NCBI GenBank assembly: GCA_022606425.2 | Contig: JAHDVF020000240.1 | Span: 682,001-746,000 of the forward strand | Source: Lepidostoma basale | Lineage: Eukaryota > Arthropoda > Insecta > Trichoptera > Lepidostomatidae | Length of the DNA stretch: 64,000 nucleotides | Reading direction: 5' to 3' | Part shown: positions 10,620 through 21,944 of the stretch, piece by piece | Layout of the letters: every line of letters begins with the position of its first letter | Position numbering within the stretch: the stretch's first letter is position 1 | Translations under genes and position numbers: made by a program | Notes under the pieces: model-generated | The model's input: only the letters and a program-made list of their open reading frames with translations | The model's database searches: none | Told to the model about the DNA's origin: nothing

Positions 10620-11134
10620 TATAATGGCAGTGCACAAAGGTGTTCTTCTACCGACCCTTATGTATGGAAGCGAAGCATGGAGCTGATGAAAGTATAATAA
10701 ATGCAGTAGAAATGAGATCTCTTAGACGAATGTGTAGATACTCTGTGTATGATAATTATATTGTCGAATGAAAATATAAGAAGTGAATGCGGTGCGAATG
10801 ATGGTGTTATGAACAAAATAATGAAAGAATCATTAAGATGGTTTGGACATATGGAAAGAATGAATGAAGAAAGAATTGTAAAAAATTATATGTTAACGAT
10901 GTAAATGGAACCAGATAAAGAGGAAGACTGAGGAAAACCTGGCACGATCAAATAAATCAAATATTGAATGTCGGCCATGTGAGGAGTCGGAGAAATCGAC
11001 GCGCGTGCATGACATGATGTATGAATTTTGAGAAAGCGAGAGAAATATGTCAGGAAAGAAAAGTGTGGCAGTCCATTCTTTCTGCCTACCCTTCGGGAGA
11101 CGGCGTGATGGTTAGTTAGTTAGTTAGTTTTTTC
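10620..11134 (+). mobile_element. Family A LINE, longer 3' copy
   Basis: It starts at the AVHKGVLLPTLMYGSEAW block and runs through NKIMKESLRWFGHMERMNEE, GRLRKTWHDQINQILN and the usual 3' end with a (GTTA)n tail. A frameshift near 10685 and stops break it. Confidence 0.75.
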
Positions 11135-11593
11135 AGTACGATTTTCGTCGGAAGGCAGCGGGCTGAAAAATGTTTGGGAATCTCTGTTTTAGAATAACAC
11201 ACAGCCAAATCCGTTTTATTAGTTAATATTTATTTGTGTATCTTACGTAACTGCAGCCAGTCAACGGTGCGGCGCGATATTTAATATTTTTAAACTGTCC
11301 GAATAAACTAACGCTATTTCGAGGAGGAAGTATTATTTATCATTTCTTGCAGATATGTCTAAGTTCCACATCAAAGATTTCGCATCGCAATACTTCGGTA
11401 TCGTTTTTGTACCGATTTGTTTTCATAATAGTTGTGTTCATTTTAATATTTATTGACTTCTGTAACTTTCCTTTCTACACGTACCATATTTAAATCGCCT
11501 ATAACCGTGATTTACGTCATCACATCTCTCAGATTATCCAATAATCATACGATATACAAGTACGAATATTTTTACCCATCTTCATTTCACATA
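11135..11593. other. Unassigned stretch
   Basis: Nothing recognisable lies between the two family A copies; base composition is like the surroundings. Confidence 0.3.
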
Positions 11594-12025
11594 ACTAACT
11601 AATTCATCACGCCGTCTCCCCGAAAGGGTAGGCAGAAAGAATGGACTGCCACACTTTTCTTTCCTGACATATTTCTCTCGCTTCCTCAACATTCATACAT
11701 CGTGTCATGCACGCGCGTCGATTTCTCTGACTCCTCACATGGCCGACATTCAATATTTGATTTATTTGATCGTGCCACGTTTTCCTCGGTCTTCCTCTAT
11801 TTCTGGTTTCATTTAAATCATTAACATATAATTTTTTTACCATTCTTTCTTCATTCATTCTTTCCATATGTTCAAACCATTTTAATGATCCTTTCATTAT
11901 TTTGTTCACCATCATTTGTACCGCATTCACTTCTTATATTTTCATTCGACACTCTATCATACACAGAGAATCCACACAGTCGTCTAAGAGATCTCATTTC
12001 TACTGCATTTATTCTACTTTCATCC
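11594..12025 (-). mobile_element. Family A LINE 3' copy
   Basis: An open minus frame of 107 codons reads NAVQMMVNKIMKGSLKWFEH, then GRPRKTWHDQINQILNVGHV, ACMTRCMNVEEAREICQERK and AYPFGETA. It is one of the best kept A tails and ends in the (TTAG)n-type tail at 11594-11605. Confidence 0.78.
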
Positions 12026-12360
12026 TTCATTTCACATACGTGAGATTATATAGTACATATCTCGAAGAGTTGAGTTTTAAATTCACCTTTTCATATAACT
12101 GAATTTTCCGTCAGCGAAGGTAAAAACTATTTTTCTCCCGATGAAAACCACCGTTGAAATATGTCGACACCAAACAGAATTAATTTTAATGTTTTATTAT
12201 CAAATTTTATAAGTGTGACACGTTTAGCCATGCTAGGGCATTGTGAAATGCCGCGTTATCCTCGTTTACTTTATTTGATTAAAATTTCTGTAAAACGGGC
12301 TGCTGAATCATCGTGCAAATCTTGTTTTTCTCCTATGCCTATGAAGATTTTTTATATGTT

Positions 12361-12990
12361 GAATTTGGTTATTTAGGAAGTATGTTTACAAAAGGTGGGA
12401 GGGTGGAGAAGGATATTGAAAGAAGTGTTGGGGCTGGCAACAGAGTAAATAGTTCACTTAAAGTTGTCATCGCAAACAAAAGCCTATCCAAAAAAGCTAA
12501 GATGGCTGTGCATAATGGTGTTCATGTGCCGACCCTTATGTATGGAAGTGAAACATGGAACTGGCAAAAGAAGAATGAAAGTAGAAGAAATGAGATCTCT
12601 AAGACGAATGATAATATGATTGAGTGTCAAATGCAAGTATAAGAAGTGAATGTGGTGCGAATGAAAGTGTTATGAACAAAATAATGAAAGGGTCATTAAG
12701 ATGGTTTGGACACATAGAAATAATGAGTGAAGACAGAATGGTAAAAAAGGTATATGTAAACGGCGGGAACGGAGCTAGAAATAGAGGAAAGCCGAGGAAA
12801 ACGTGGCACGATCAAATCAATCAAATATTAAATGTCGGTCACGTGAGGAGTCGGAGAAATCGACGTGCGTGCATGACAAGATGTATTAATTTAGAGGAAG
12901 CGAGAGAAGTATGTCAGGACAGAACAGTATGGCGTTCCATTCTTTCGATGAGACGGCGTGATGGTTAGTTAGTTAGTTAGTTTTTTATTA
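12361..12990 (+). mobile_element. Family A LINE, longest C-terminal copy
   Basis: It extends furthest 5' of the ordinary A copies: LGSMFTKGGRVEKDIERSVG, AGNRVNSSLKVVIANKS, then AVHNGVHVPTLMYGSETWNW. After a frameshift near 12600 the frame continues NKIMKGSLRWFGHIEIMSED to GRPRKTWHDQ-type sequence. The last residues are deleted and it closes in (GTTA)n. Confidence 0.78.
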
Positions 12991-13500
12991 GCTTGCGTTA
13001 CTTGCACGTTTCGGCTTGTTAGAAGTTTTACACGTTAATAGGCACGCGCGGAAGTAATCTTGGTAGAGGACGCTTCGCCTAAAATTTAATATTTAAATCA
13101 CCTGTTTTTTGCAATGTTACGTACCGATTCGTTACGGATACTTTGTATTTAAAACGATGTGTCTATGATATGTGAATAATTATTACTATCTTTCAGTTAC
13201 AATACGCTGAACAAATAGCCATAACAACACGTAATGCTGCTTGACTCTAATTGCGGAAGGTGCCAAAATTTTAGAAAGTTTTGCTCGGCCAATTTGTTTT
13301 TGGAACGAATGGATGAAAACTGAATTGTTATGGAAATTGATGAAATGATTACATCTAAAAGAAATAATTTAATAAAATTGTTATAAATCTGTGTTTTTAG
13401 ATTTTTTTAAATTAACAACTAAAATATATTTTTTTTTAAATACTATGACAATATATTGGTATTTCTAAAGTGACACTTATGAAAATTTGATTTTGACCTT
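12991..13500. other. Unassigned stretch
   Basis: No coding or repeat structure was recognised; the last 150 bases are very AT-rich. Confidence 0.3.
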
Positions 13501-13504
13501 AAAA

Positions 13505-13990
13505 ATCATATTCAGCCTTTAGTTGTCCAGTGCTGAACATAGGCCTCCCTTCCCGACTTCCACAACTCTCTATCTCTCGCCGCTCTATGCCATTGACCTC
13601 CTGCCACTCTCTTGATGTCATCAGACAATCTGGCTTGTGGTCTGCCAGGATTTCTAAGGCCGGTTCTCGGTCGCCACTCCATGGTGCGTCTTGTCCACCG
13701 ATCATCCGTTGTCCTCGCTATATGGCCGGCCCAAATCTACTTCAACGAGGCTATTTTGCACGCTACTTCCGCAACTTTGGTCCTCTCTCTGATTATGATG
13801 TTTAACATCCTCCTCTCCACTGTCCGCTGGGTCACTTGGAGTTTCTGTATTGTTCTTCTTGTGAACGTAACTGTTCCCAGCCCGTATGTCAGTACTGGGA
13901 GGATGCACATGTCAAATATCCTTTACTTCAGGTGGTTCGCGAATCTTTTGGACTTAAGGATATAGGACAGTTTACCAAAAGCAGCCCATG
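13505..13990 (-). mobile_element. Family E LINE, RT C-terminal fragment
   Basis: With frame changes, the minus strand reads blocks such as LTYGLGTVTFTRRTIQKL, MLNIIIRERT, VDLGRPYSEDNG and RPRTGLRNPGRPQARLSDDI, closing GREAYVQHWTTKG. This is the GHIAR...GRPQ.RW..D pattern of RTE-like tails. It is 5' truncated and broken. Confidence 0.6.
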
Positions 13991-14498
13991 CAAGACCTCG
14001 CCCGAATTAAAAATACTAGTGTGTTATTCCTCTGACCAATTATCGTAATCTCATTTAGGAAACGTCTATTAATATTTACAATATTTTTTCGTTTTATTTT
14101 CTCATTTGAGAAAAAAATAATACCTTCAATAATGTTAGAAATCGCTCACTGACGTTCATTTGAACATTTATCAAACTTCCCAACATAAAATCTATACCTG
14201 AGAGCCACAATGTCTTATGTGATAATTTGTCCGAAATTATACATTTTGTGTTACCCAATTTATTGTAGTATATCCAGCACACAGTATATAATATAGTAAG
14301 AAGTGACCGTGTATACATAAAATAGCCCTGGTCGCACTCAAACATTGTGAAAAACTGACACTAACATCGTAACTCATTTCGACCAAAAATTCACTTGAGA
14401 CTTTATGGCTCTCAGGTACAGAAATATTGTTTAACTCTCTCATTTTCTGTGATTTGTACTGTGACAAAATTTAATTTTGTTATGATTATTTGCTTCCC
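13991..14498. other. AT-rich stretch
   Basis: No gene was recognised. The word CTGAGAGCCA near 14200 recurs inverted as TGGCTCTCAG near 14406, a weak inverted pair about 200 bases apart. Confidence 0.3.
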
Positions 14499-14533
14499 CA
14501 GACGACGAAGGTTTAATACCTTCGAAATATGTC
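14499..14533 (+). ncRNA. Hammerhead-like motif, single core change
   Basis: CAGACGA, one extra base, the 5-bp stem GAAGG/CCTTC closed by a 7-base loop, GAAA, then ATATGT and C. It matches the minimal hammerhead layout apart from A for U at core position 4. Stem III uses a wobble pair. Stem I is poor. Activity is doubtful. Confidence 0.45.
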
Positions 14534-14861
14534 GAGAGAAAAATGCTGAACAATGAAAAAAAAACAGTGTTTTAATTCATATGTAAATCACGTTTTGATA
14601 TTGCATATTGAGTTTTTTTTTGTATCATTAATAATTCATATTCAATGGTATGTACGAGGAGCGGAAAAACGTTGAATAAAATCAATATTATATATTATTC
14701 TCATTATATTCGTTAAAGATTCGTTATTTGCATACGCAACAAATAGATTACGCACTACAATGTACATAAATCGTAGAATTCAGCTGTTTTCACATGTAAT
14801 GTAATTTGAAAAATGGAATACATCGTTAATTATAAGATATGTTGTCTCTCTCTCTCTCTGG

Positions 14862-15330
14862 ATTCAATTCTGAGATTGGTTTGCAGCAATTTCCTCTATT
14901 CTTCTCTTCCATTATTCCCTGTCTGGTGCGGCTCTTTTGAAATCTGCATATGATGAGCAGCGCACGTCCACCAACAGGTCCTACAGGTACTCTCGGCGTG
15001 GGCGTCCCCTAGAGTTTGTCCCCTCGGTCATACCCTCCATTATGGCATGCAAGAGGCCTTCTTGTCGTATTACATGGCCGATCCATCTTGCACGCCTTTC
15101 GGACAAGGTCCTGAGCAGGTGCCTTCCTCCTTCGATTCTTTGGAAAACCTCTTCATTTGTGATGTGGTCTCTCCGGGAAATTCCTAATAGTCTTCTAAAG
15201 GACCACATCTCAAAAGCCTCTTGTCTCCGTTTATCTCTTTCGGATAGGCACCATGTCTCGCAGCCGTACATCAAGATACTCCATACATAGGTCTTGATGA
15301 GGAGTATTCTCAGTTTTAGGTATATATTAT
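14862..15330 (-). mobile_element. Family B LINE, RT C-terminal fragment
   Basis: The minus frame reads MMYGCETWCLSERDKRRQEA, RRLLGISRRDHITNEEVFQR, then RARWIGHVIRQEGLLHAIME and SRGRPRREYL, then a stop and the usual EEIAANQSQ end. A (TC)n run at about 14845-14860 borders the 3' end. It shares extended identity with the plus copy at 7190. Confidence 0.78.
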
Positions 15331-15544
15331 TCGATTCTATTATTTTCGACCTTTTATTAAATGCAAGCCTAGCCTGATGTATACGGCAATACTGATAATT
15401 CTGATATGTTGTATCAGAATATTAATTACACTTCTTGGTAGTATTAATATATACTCGTATTTTATTTACTTCATGCGCGTTTCGAATAATGGACCATGTT
15501 TTGTAAAATCCACGAACTCACATAAGCCTCAAACGAATGGTATT

Positions 15545-15740
15545 TGTACAACAAAATTTTGAATGTATACAAATTCTTGTAGACAAATACTGGATTTCAC
15601 CCATTGCGGATAAATTATTTTTATTTTATAAGGATTAATTGTAGTTTTTTCCTTGTTCAAATTGTTTTCTGGGAACAGAAGTTCCCAGAAAACAATTTAC
15701 ATCTTCGTCTCTATTGAGATACAATTAATCCTTATAGCAT
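15545..15740. repeat. Palindromic repeat, partial
   Basis: A perfect 18-base inverted pair, AAATTGTTTTCTGGGAAC and its complement, spans about 15657-15697. The left flank (15556-15647) is the inverse of the 40404 and 40855 direct repeats, and the right flank starts with the same CATCTTCGTCTCTATTGAGA sequence. It is an arm-to-arm copy of that repeat family. Confidence 0.6.
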
Positions 15741-15924
15741 GGTATTTGACTCCTACGTTTTGCCGGTGTAAACATATGTGTCTAAAACAATATTTATACT
15801 TTTATTTCATCTACTATGAGATTCCAACAAAATATATTTATTTTTAAACCTTGCGTCCTGTTAAATATAATTTACCATTATGTGAAAACATGTGGAAATT
15901 AAGGACTTAAAACTGAAGTATTTG
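15741..15924. other. Unassigned stretch
   Basis: Nothing was recognised here. Confidence 0.25.
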
Positions 15925-17330
15925 AAATGCAGTAGAACCCACCTCGTCCGTTCTCAGCTGGTCTGCCTCTCCGATTGATCAAACCCTGCTCGAGCTGAAC
16001 GTGTGCCGATTCGTCTATGTATTGTATTGCTCTTTTTCAATAATAATAACAATTGTGTACGGTTCATTGCTATGTTTTTAATGTAGGGATCAAAAATTAT
16101 AATAATTGAGATTTAATTGCTAAAAACATTAAAAAAAAACATCTGGCAACGCTCACGGAGCGGGCATAGACCCGCTCTGGTTGCAAGCCCGAAAGCGACT
16201 GCCGCCACTGACGGCGCGGCGGGACGGCGAGATTGAGAACATTGAGCTAGAACATATGCAAGAGTGAGATACGAATATAGTTAGGCGCACTGAAAGCGCT
16301 GTTTATACGCGACTTTGTTTTCGATTTTCACAAAATACCTCCGATGTACCCGATAAATTCTGATTATTATTAATATTATTTTTTAAATCGTAAATATATT
16401 ATGGAGGAATACCTAAAATCTATCCTTGTATTTATTATATTTAAAGAGATATTGATGTTTTTTAGAAGCAACGTGTAGAAGATACCCATCATAGGAAAGG
16501 GAGGGTTAAGATAAACGCATAGTACAAACTAGGGTTTGACGCTTTTCGCGAAAAACGCGTTTAAACTTTTTATTTTGCTTGTATCTCAGGAACTAGACAA
16601 GATACCAACATGAAAGTTGTACCAAAACAAAGAGAAAAGGGTTAAGAATACTAAAAAATACAAACATATGTAAATAGTATACATATAATTAAAACAAAAA
16701 ATACTTATCGCTAGCAGCCTCTAATACTTTTAGGCCATAATAACTAGTCATAAACGCATCAACTACCCTACTCGATGCATTTATACTTAGTAAATCAATT
16801 TAATGCATTTTATATAGTAAGCGTAAATAGATATGATAAGTGCAACTACATCACATAATGCATTTATTTTAAGGAAAATAGCTATTTGAATACAAATATT
16901 GTAAAATTAGTGCGATTCCTCAAACATTTATAGTGCATTTATGACTTAGAAGCTATTGTATGCTGGAAAACGAGTCTGTACTAACTACAGCTAGTGCGTT
17001 CTTGATAAGTAAAACTGCACTCTTAGTTAATGCGTTTATGAAAACTGAAAAAGCGATAAAATTCAGAAATCGTGAAATGTCACTTTGAGAAAGTTGTAGA
17101 TCTCGTTTTCTTGATACCAGATAATGTAATAACTCAATTTCGACAAAAACCTTAGTTGATGCGTTTATCGTAAGCGCGGCAGAATACATAAGTCATTTTT
17201 CAGTTAAGAGATTGTTTATTTTACTGTAACTCTGGATTTTTATGTATTTTCTGATAATCCGGACCTTTTTTACGTTCCGACCATACCCCGAGTCCCAAAT
17301 GTGACGGATTAGAGGGCTTTTTCTGTACTA
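15925..17330. mobile_element. Possible decayed pogo-like element
   Basis: The left end GCAGTAGAACCCACC and the right end CGGATTAGAGGGCTTTTTCT, with AATCCGGACC just inside, recall the subterminal words of pogo/Tigger elements. No transposase frame was found and the two ends are not convincing inverted repeats. A GC-rich island (16140-16260) lies inside. Confidence 0.25.
16511..17169. repeat. Recurrent TGCRTTTAT motif cluster
   Basis: The word ATGCGTTTAT or TGCATTTAT, or its complement, occurs at about 16511, 16751, 16775, 16803, 16858, 16933, 16993, 17030 and 17158. Spacing is irregular (27-240 bases) and the sequence between is not repeated. Confidence 0.55.
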
Positions 17331-17431
17331 AAAAATAAATATTTTACACATTATAAATTCACAAGAAGATTTATCTTAATAAAAAGCCTGAATAGATATT
17401 TAATCTATAGATAAGAAAATAACATATATAA

Positions 17432-17901
17432 CAGTGGCGGTACTCCCATAGAAGCCCAGAAGCCCGGCTTGCGTAAGAAATTTTGAATTCAAACCTCTTC
17501 TGGCTTACAGAATTTCAGCTCTTGAAGGTGATTTTTAATTTTTTTTTTTATTATGTATACAACAGGTCGTTTGAACCCAATTACTGTATACAATTTATTT
17601 TTTAACTATTATATTGATTCTCGTGACATGTGATAGGTAGCCAATCCATCGCCATTTTATTGTCACGTGAATTCTACACCAGACCAAAGACAGTGTGACA
17701 ATCACACTGCCATCGCCGGGAATAGAACCCGGGACCTTCTGTATGGATGTCAGAGCTCTTACCACTCTGCCACGAAGGTCGTCAACCGATTTGGTGGGTT
17801 GTTGGTTTATGCGGGGGCACGATTACTTAGATTTGGGGATTTTCATTCAAAATTTCTTACGCAAGCCGCGCTTCTGGGCTTCTGTGGGAGTACCGCCACT
17901 G
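17432..17901. mobile_element. hAT MITE with 8-bp target duplication
   Basis: The ends are CAGTGGCGGTACTCCCATAG and its near-complement ending CACTG, with roughly 40-bp inverted repeats. The flanks are ATATATAA on both sides (17424-17431 and 17902-17909), the 8-bp duplication typical of hAT. A SINE occupies its middle. Confidence 0.85.
17557..17800 (-). mobile_element. tRNA-derived SINE
   Basis: On the minus strand the head reads GTGGCAGAGTGGTAAGAGC (pol III A box) and, 30-odd bases on, GGTTCTATTCC (B box). The body GTCACACTGTCTTTGGTCTG follows, and the 3' part ends at an A-rich stretch. Three more copies lie at 28497, 43950 and 54590. It is inside the hAT MITE. Confidence 0.8.
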
Positions 17902-17909
17902 ATATATAA

Positions 17910-18429
17910 TTAATTTTACTTATTTTGGTAGAGATTACATCTTATAATAAATGTTCTATTAGAACTGATTTAAGTTATAATGCTTTTCCAGCAATTCACA
18001 ATAAAGCAAGTTTTATATGGCGGATCAACAAAAATGAACGTGGTAATAAATTGTTGAAAGTTTTTATGTCCACTTGTGATTTGATTTACGTATATTTTTA
18101 CATTCGATACATACACCTATGTGTATGTATTATTTCAACGCGTATACTATTATGTATAGTTGCAGGTATTTATACAGTAACTCCACCGCAAGGCCAACCT
18201 GTTACGAAGTAGTCTGCTCGGTCCTGTATATCGCGCACTATGCTATAGAAGAAATGTATGATATGTCTTACGTATTGGGTATTAGCGAAGCGATAGACTT
18301 AAAGAAGAATATTTTGGCACGAAAAAGTTTCTAGAAATATTCCAATTCTTCAAGTGCATGCGGATACACAAACGTACATTCTTATATTTTACTTCTTAAG
18401 TCATCGTTCAATTACTACTTTTTAAAAAT
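17910..18429. other. Unassigned stretch
   Basis: The reading frames here show no family resemblance and no splice-flanked coding signal. Nothing is called. Confidence 0.3.
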
Positions 18430-18845
18430 AGGTATATGGTATTGAAAGCGTACTGCTGTACGGATGTGAGACTTGGAAAACTACCGCGGACGTTATTGGA
18501 TAACACTGGTGCCTTCGTTCAATATTCAAGATCTATTGGCCCCAAACAGAGTCAAATGCCGTTCTCTGGACCATGGCAGGTAAAAAGCCAATCAGAGAAC
18601 ACGGTGCCAGACGCAAATGGTTGTGGATCGGTCACACTCTGAGACGGAACTAAACTGGCCCCTATGGGGGGAAACAGGAAGCAAGGCAGACCTAGAGCCA
18701 CCTGGAGAAGAGCACTACAGGACGAGGTCAAAGCAGTAGGCCTCTCTTGGGATGATGCTAGGCATCAGGCATGCGATAGAGTTGGGTGAAGAAGGTTCCT
18801 TGAGGCCCTGTGCACCACGGAGGTGTGACAGGACATGAAGAAGAA
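18430..18845 (+). mobile_element. Family H LINE, RT C-terminal fragment
   Basis: The frame starts YGIESVLLYGCETWKT and, in a shifted frame, continues NILGIYWPQ, KWLWIGHTLRR, then RQTRATWRRAL-type sequence and a closing RRFLEALCTTEV. Copies at 47630 and 60245 share this end. It is broken by frameshifts. Confidence 0.65.
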
Positions 18846-19851
18846 ATGGTATTAAAATAGTGTTAATATATCGTCTTTTCTTCTTCTTGTTAAAGATTTT
18901 ACGTTCTGTTTATTTTTATTTACTTGTTATATGACGGAATAAATTCCAATTAATTTTTTTTATACAGACAGTTAACTTAAATCTTAGACGGTAAAAATTA
19001 AGCCGACGAGTTAAGACTGTGATCACTATTAAAAATACAGATATGTATGTAGATTATTAAAGAAAGAAGGACATTATTAAAATTAAGAATAGAGGTATAA
19101 AGATTATTAACGAGAAAAGGACAATGATACTATAAAGAATACAGGTAAATGGATTATTAAAGAAAGAAAGAAGTAGAGAAGGTAGGAAGAGAAGTTTATA
19201 TACAATATCACATTTTTATGTGATGAAGACGTCCAGCTTTCTCTCAATCACATTGGTGGCCGTTCTGGTGATCGACGACCCTTAGTCTCGCGCATAACAA
19301 TCTTGGGAATCCTCGCTGGATCCATCCTCAATGGTAAGAAAAGAGGAGAAATCTGGTCCTATTTAGATAGGTCCTCGTTATAAAAGATGCCATTGACACG
19401 ACGATGATTATGATGACCAAACGATGGCAGTATTTAAAATTAAATCCTTTTTGCTCCAACGTAATAATTTCAACTTGTTTTGTTTGATTGCTAAATGCGT
19501 ATCGTTGTTAATCTGTCGAAACGATTTAGAACACGATATATTAATGATCTATTTCAAAAATTAATTAAAATATCAATCGACCCGATTACAAAATCACTAT
19601 ATAAAAAACGTTTTTATTATTACTGTAATTTGTGTTAATAGTATATTTTATATTAATATAATGTATTTTGACTTCTGGTATTTAAGACGATGACCTTTCT
19701 AAATTGCTCACACTAGTTTGCAAAGTCTGGAAAGTGTAATGCAAAACGTAAACTTTATAATCATTTTGATGAATCTGACTTGTTTAGTTTTTTAAAAAAT
19801 GCAAAGTTTTATAATACGTTGAACATTTGTGCTCATCATTAATCAAATCAA
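18846..19851. other. AT-rich stretch with a short purine-rich array
   Basis: No gene was recognised. It contains the repeat at 19028-19175, and a TGATGA-rich GATGACGAC word near 19400. The rest is unassigned. Confidence 0.3.
19028..19175. repeat. Degenerate tandem repeat, about 50 bp x 3
   Basis: The word GATTATTAAAGAAAGAAGGA recurs, slightly changed, three times at roughly 50-base spacing (near 19052, 19102 and 19153), each preceded by AATACAGGTA-like sequence. Confidence 0.6.
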
Positions 19852-20372
19852 ATCAGTTTATTTTCTCAAAAGATATTACAAACAACAATTATAGTTTAAA
19901 GCATCTATTGAGAACAGGTAAAACATAAAAATGTATACCAGGGAACGCATGAGAGATGGTTCGACTTTCGGAATACAAGATACTCTCTAAGTCAAGAGTA
20001 TTTGTTTTCTGAACGTGCTTTCGCTAATATGAAAGCGATTTCCGAAGCGATCATGTTCAACAGTTTGATTGCTCTCTCCACTGGCATCACCAGAGGCAGT
20101 TTGGTTCTGCATGTTGGGACATAAAACAGTGTGTGCTGACGCTGTCGAAGATAACCATCCGGAACATAAAGATGGATACCCTCCAAGATGGCAGAATTCT
20201 CAAAGAATCCCCTGATAAGTCTGAATAAATGGGTAAATGTGAACCCATCCCTCCGTATCTGTAGACTATTGGTCCCCAGCATGCCCAAGAGGAATGCAGT
20301 GGCATAAAGCCACGGATAGCTACCAAACTCCTCATGAAGAGATATCTCAGAATTTTTTTCTGAACCCTCATC
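19852..20372 (-). mobile_element. Family F LINE 3' end
   Basis: The minus strand reads VQKKILRYLFMRSLVAIRGF, GGMGSHLPIYSDLSGDS in one frame and EGIHLYVPDGYLRQRQHTLF, MPVERAIKLLNMIASEI in another. A tail of repeated TTTGA units ends it at 19852. It supplies the unbroken reference for the family F copy at 1795. Confidence 0.7.
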
Positions 20373-20382
20373 ATCATCATCA

Positions 20383-20490
20383 TCAGCCTATATCCGTCCA
20401 CTCCTGGGTGTAGGCCTCCTCCATCTGCTTCCATATCAGTCTATCCTGGGCAACACGCGTCCATGTCGTACTGACGTTATCTTTAATGTC
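20383..20490 (-). mobile_element. Family E-like LINE 3' fragment
   Basis: The minus strand carries QDRLIWKQMEEAYTQEWTD-like sequence and a (GAT)n tail at 20374-20385. It matches the end of the copy at 53240-53555. Confidence 0.6.
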
Positions 20491-21089
20491 TTCCCTTTTT
20501 TTTCAAAATTCTACTGGCTGGAAGTCGAAGTTAAAAAATTGAGGTCGCCATCAACATCAGCGGTGATCGATTTTTCACGAATGACCTAAAATAAACAACA
20601 ACAAAAAAGTCACCAATGTCTCTTGAACTGATTTACGAATGATTCGACTTCACGAAATTCACGAGTTCCGACTATAACTAAATATTTTTTTCATTGTGCA
20701 TTTGGTCTCGGCACACCTGCATCTGGCTCACGGCACACCAGTGTGCCGGTTGCGGAGCACTGCCATAAAGTATTTTACGAATTCTAGAAAACATACGATT
20801 TCATTCATATTAATTACAGTAGAGAGCACAGAAATCTTTTCACACTGAAAATATCAGTTTTTTGTAATTATGATCTGTACAAGGTAGATAATTACGAAGG
20901 TATGATCTGCAAGAAAAGTGCCTTTTTAGGCATCAAAAAAAAATGTTTTTCTTAATTTTAGAGTTAATTTGTAGATTTTCGATTTTTTGCCACAAAAATC
21001 AAAAATGCTCACATAATTTAAATAAACACATATTTATTTCAATTAAAATTACATAGGTATACGAGTATAACACTAACAATTATCAAAAA
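20491..21089. other. Unassigned stretch
   Basis: A small inverted pair, CGGCACACC/CAGTGTGCCG, lies near 20712-20750. TACGAGTA is at 21060. No gene is seen. Confidence 0.3.
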
Positions 21090-21385
21090 CCAACAAAATC
21101 AGTACTTTGTTCCTCCTCCTTTTTTTAATAACTGCTTCAATACGTTTAGGCATGGATTTCACCAAATTATGTACGTATGTAGTCTTGGGAAAAAAAATTA
21201 TTCACACTTTTTCGATGATATTTTAAGGTTTTCCTTTGATAGAGGCTTCAGTTTATTTATTTCAATTGCCATTTTATGCCACAAGTTCTCGATTATGTCA
21301 CAAGTCAGGACTATTTCCGGGCCAATCCAGTGTTGGAATCCCATGAATTTTCATATATTCTTTGACCTAAAAAATATTTTAACAG
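21090..21385 (-). mobile_element. Tc1-like transposase C-terminal remnant
   Basis: The minus strand reads MKIHGIPTLDWPGNSPDL, a stop, then ENLWHKMAIEINKLKPLSKE, and after a frameshift NLVKSMPKRIEAVIKKR. WPGNSPDLNPIENLW and LV.SMP.RI..VI are hallmarks of Tc1 transposases. Stops show it is dead. The N-terminus was not found. Confidence 0.65.
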
Positions 21386-21944
21386 TGTTATATTTTTTTA
21401 AGAAAAGATTTCTGTGCTCGCTACTGTACATATTATTATTTTTTTTTCACAAGTTTTATTTTTATTTTTTGGGATCACAAATTAATGAACAAACCAAATA
21501 AATTTTAAATATTAAATCGGGTTCAAGGTTTTATAGTTTAAAATGTTTGTGCCTAGCAGTTTTTAAAGTTCTACGTGATAAATGTGTCGTTTCCAACATA
21601 AACACTTCGATTCTGTAAAACAGTGTTTACTCAAGCGTTTTGTATTATAAATTATTTGAATACTTAATTAATTCAATTATAATTACAGTTTCTGGTACTT
21701 AATACATAAATTATCATTTCAGGCTTCTTCATTCACTCTATCGGAGAATATTGTTTGAGAGGTACGCAGTTTAATATGTACACCTGCCATATGTGTAATT
21801 AAACGAGAGAATAGATACCGCATGGAGTTTTGTTTTTGGGATTTGAAAATGGCGACAATCTGTATTATTTTACGCTTTATAATGTTATCTATGCACTATA
21901 GTAAAAACTTTGTATACAACTTAAGAAAAATATATAATACATCA
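21386..21944. repeat. AT-rich stretch sharing a repeat with 22610-22680
   Basis: The words TTTTTTGGGATCACAAATTA and ACCAAATAAATTT at 21465-21510 recur at 22640-22680 in direct orientation, so the two places probably hold ends of one decayed element. Nothing else is recognised. Confidence 0.4.

Noticed and set aside
16140..16260. GC-rich island as a promoter
   Set aside because: No gene follows on either strand and the island lies within a probable decayed element.
17740..17790. tRNA-like A and B boxes as a tRNA gene
   Set aside because: The boxes recur with the same 200-base body at 28497, 43950 and 54590 and no acceptor stem can be closed. It is a SINE head.
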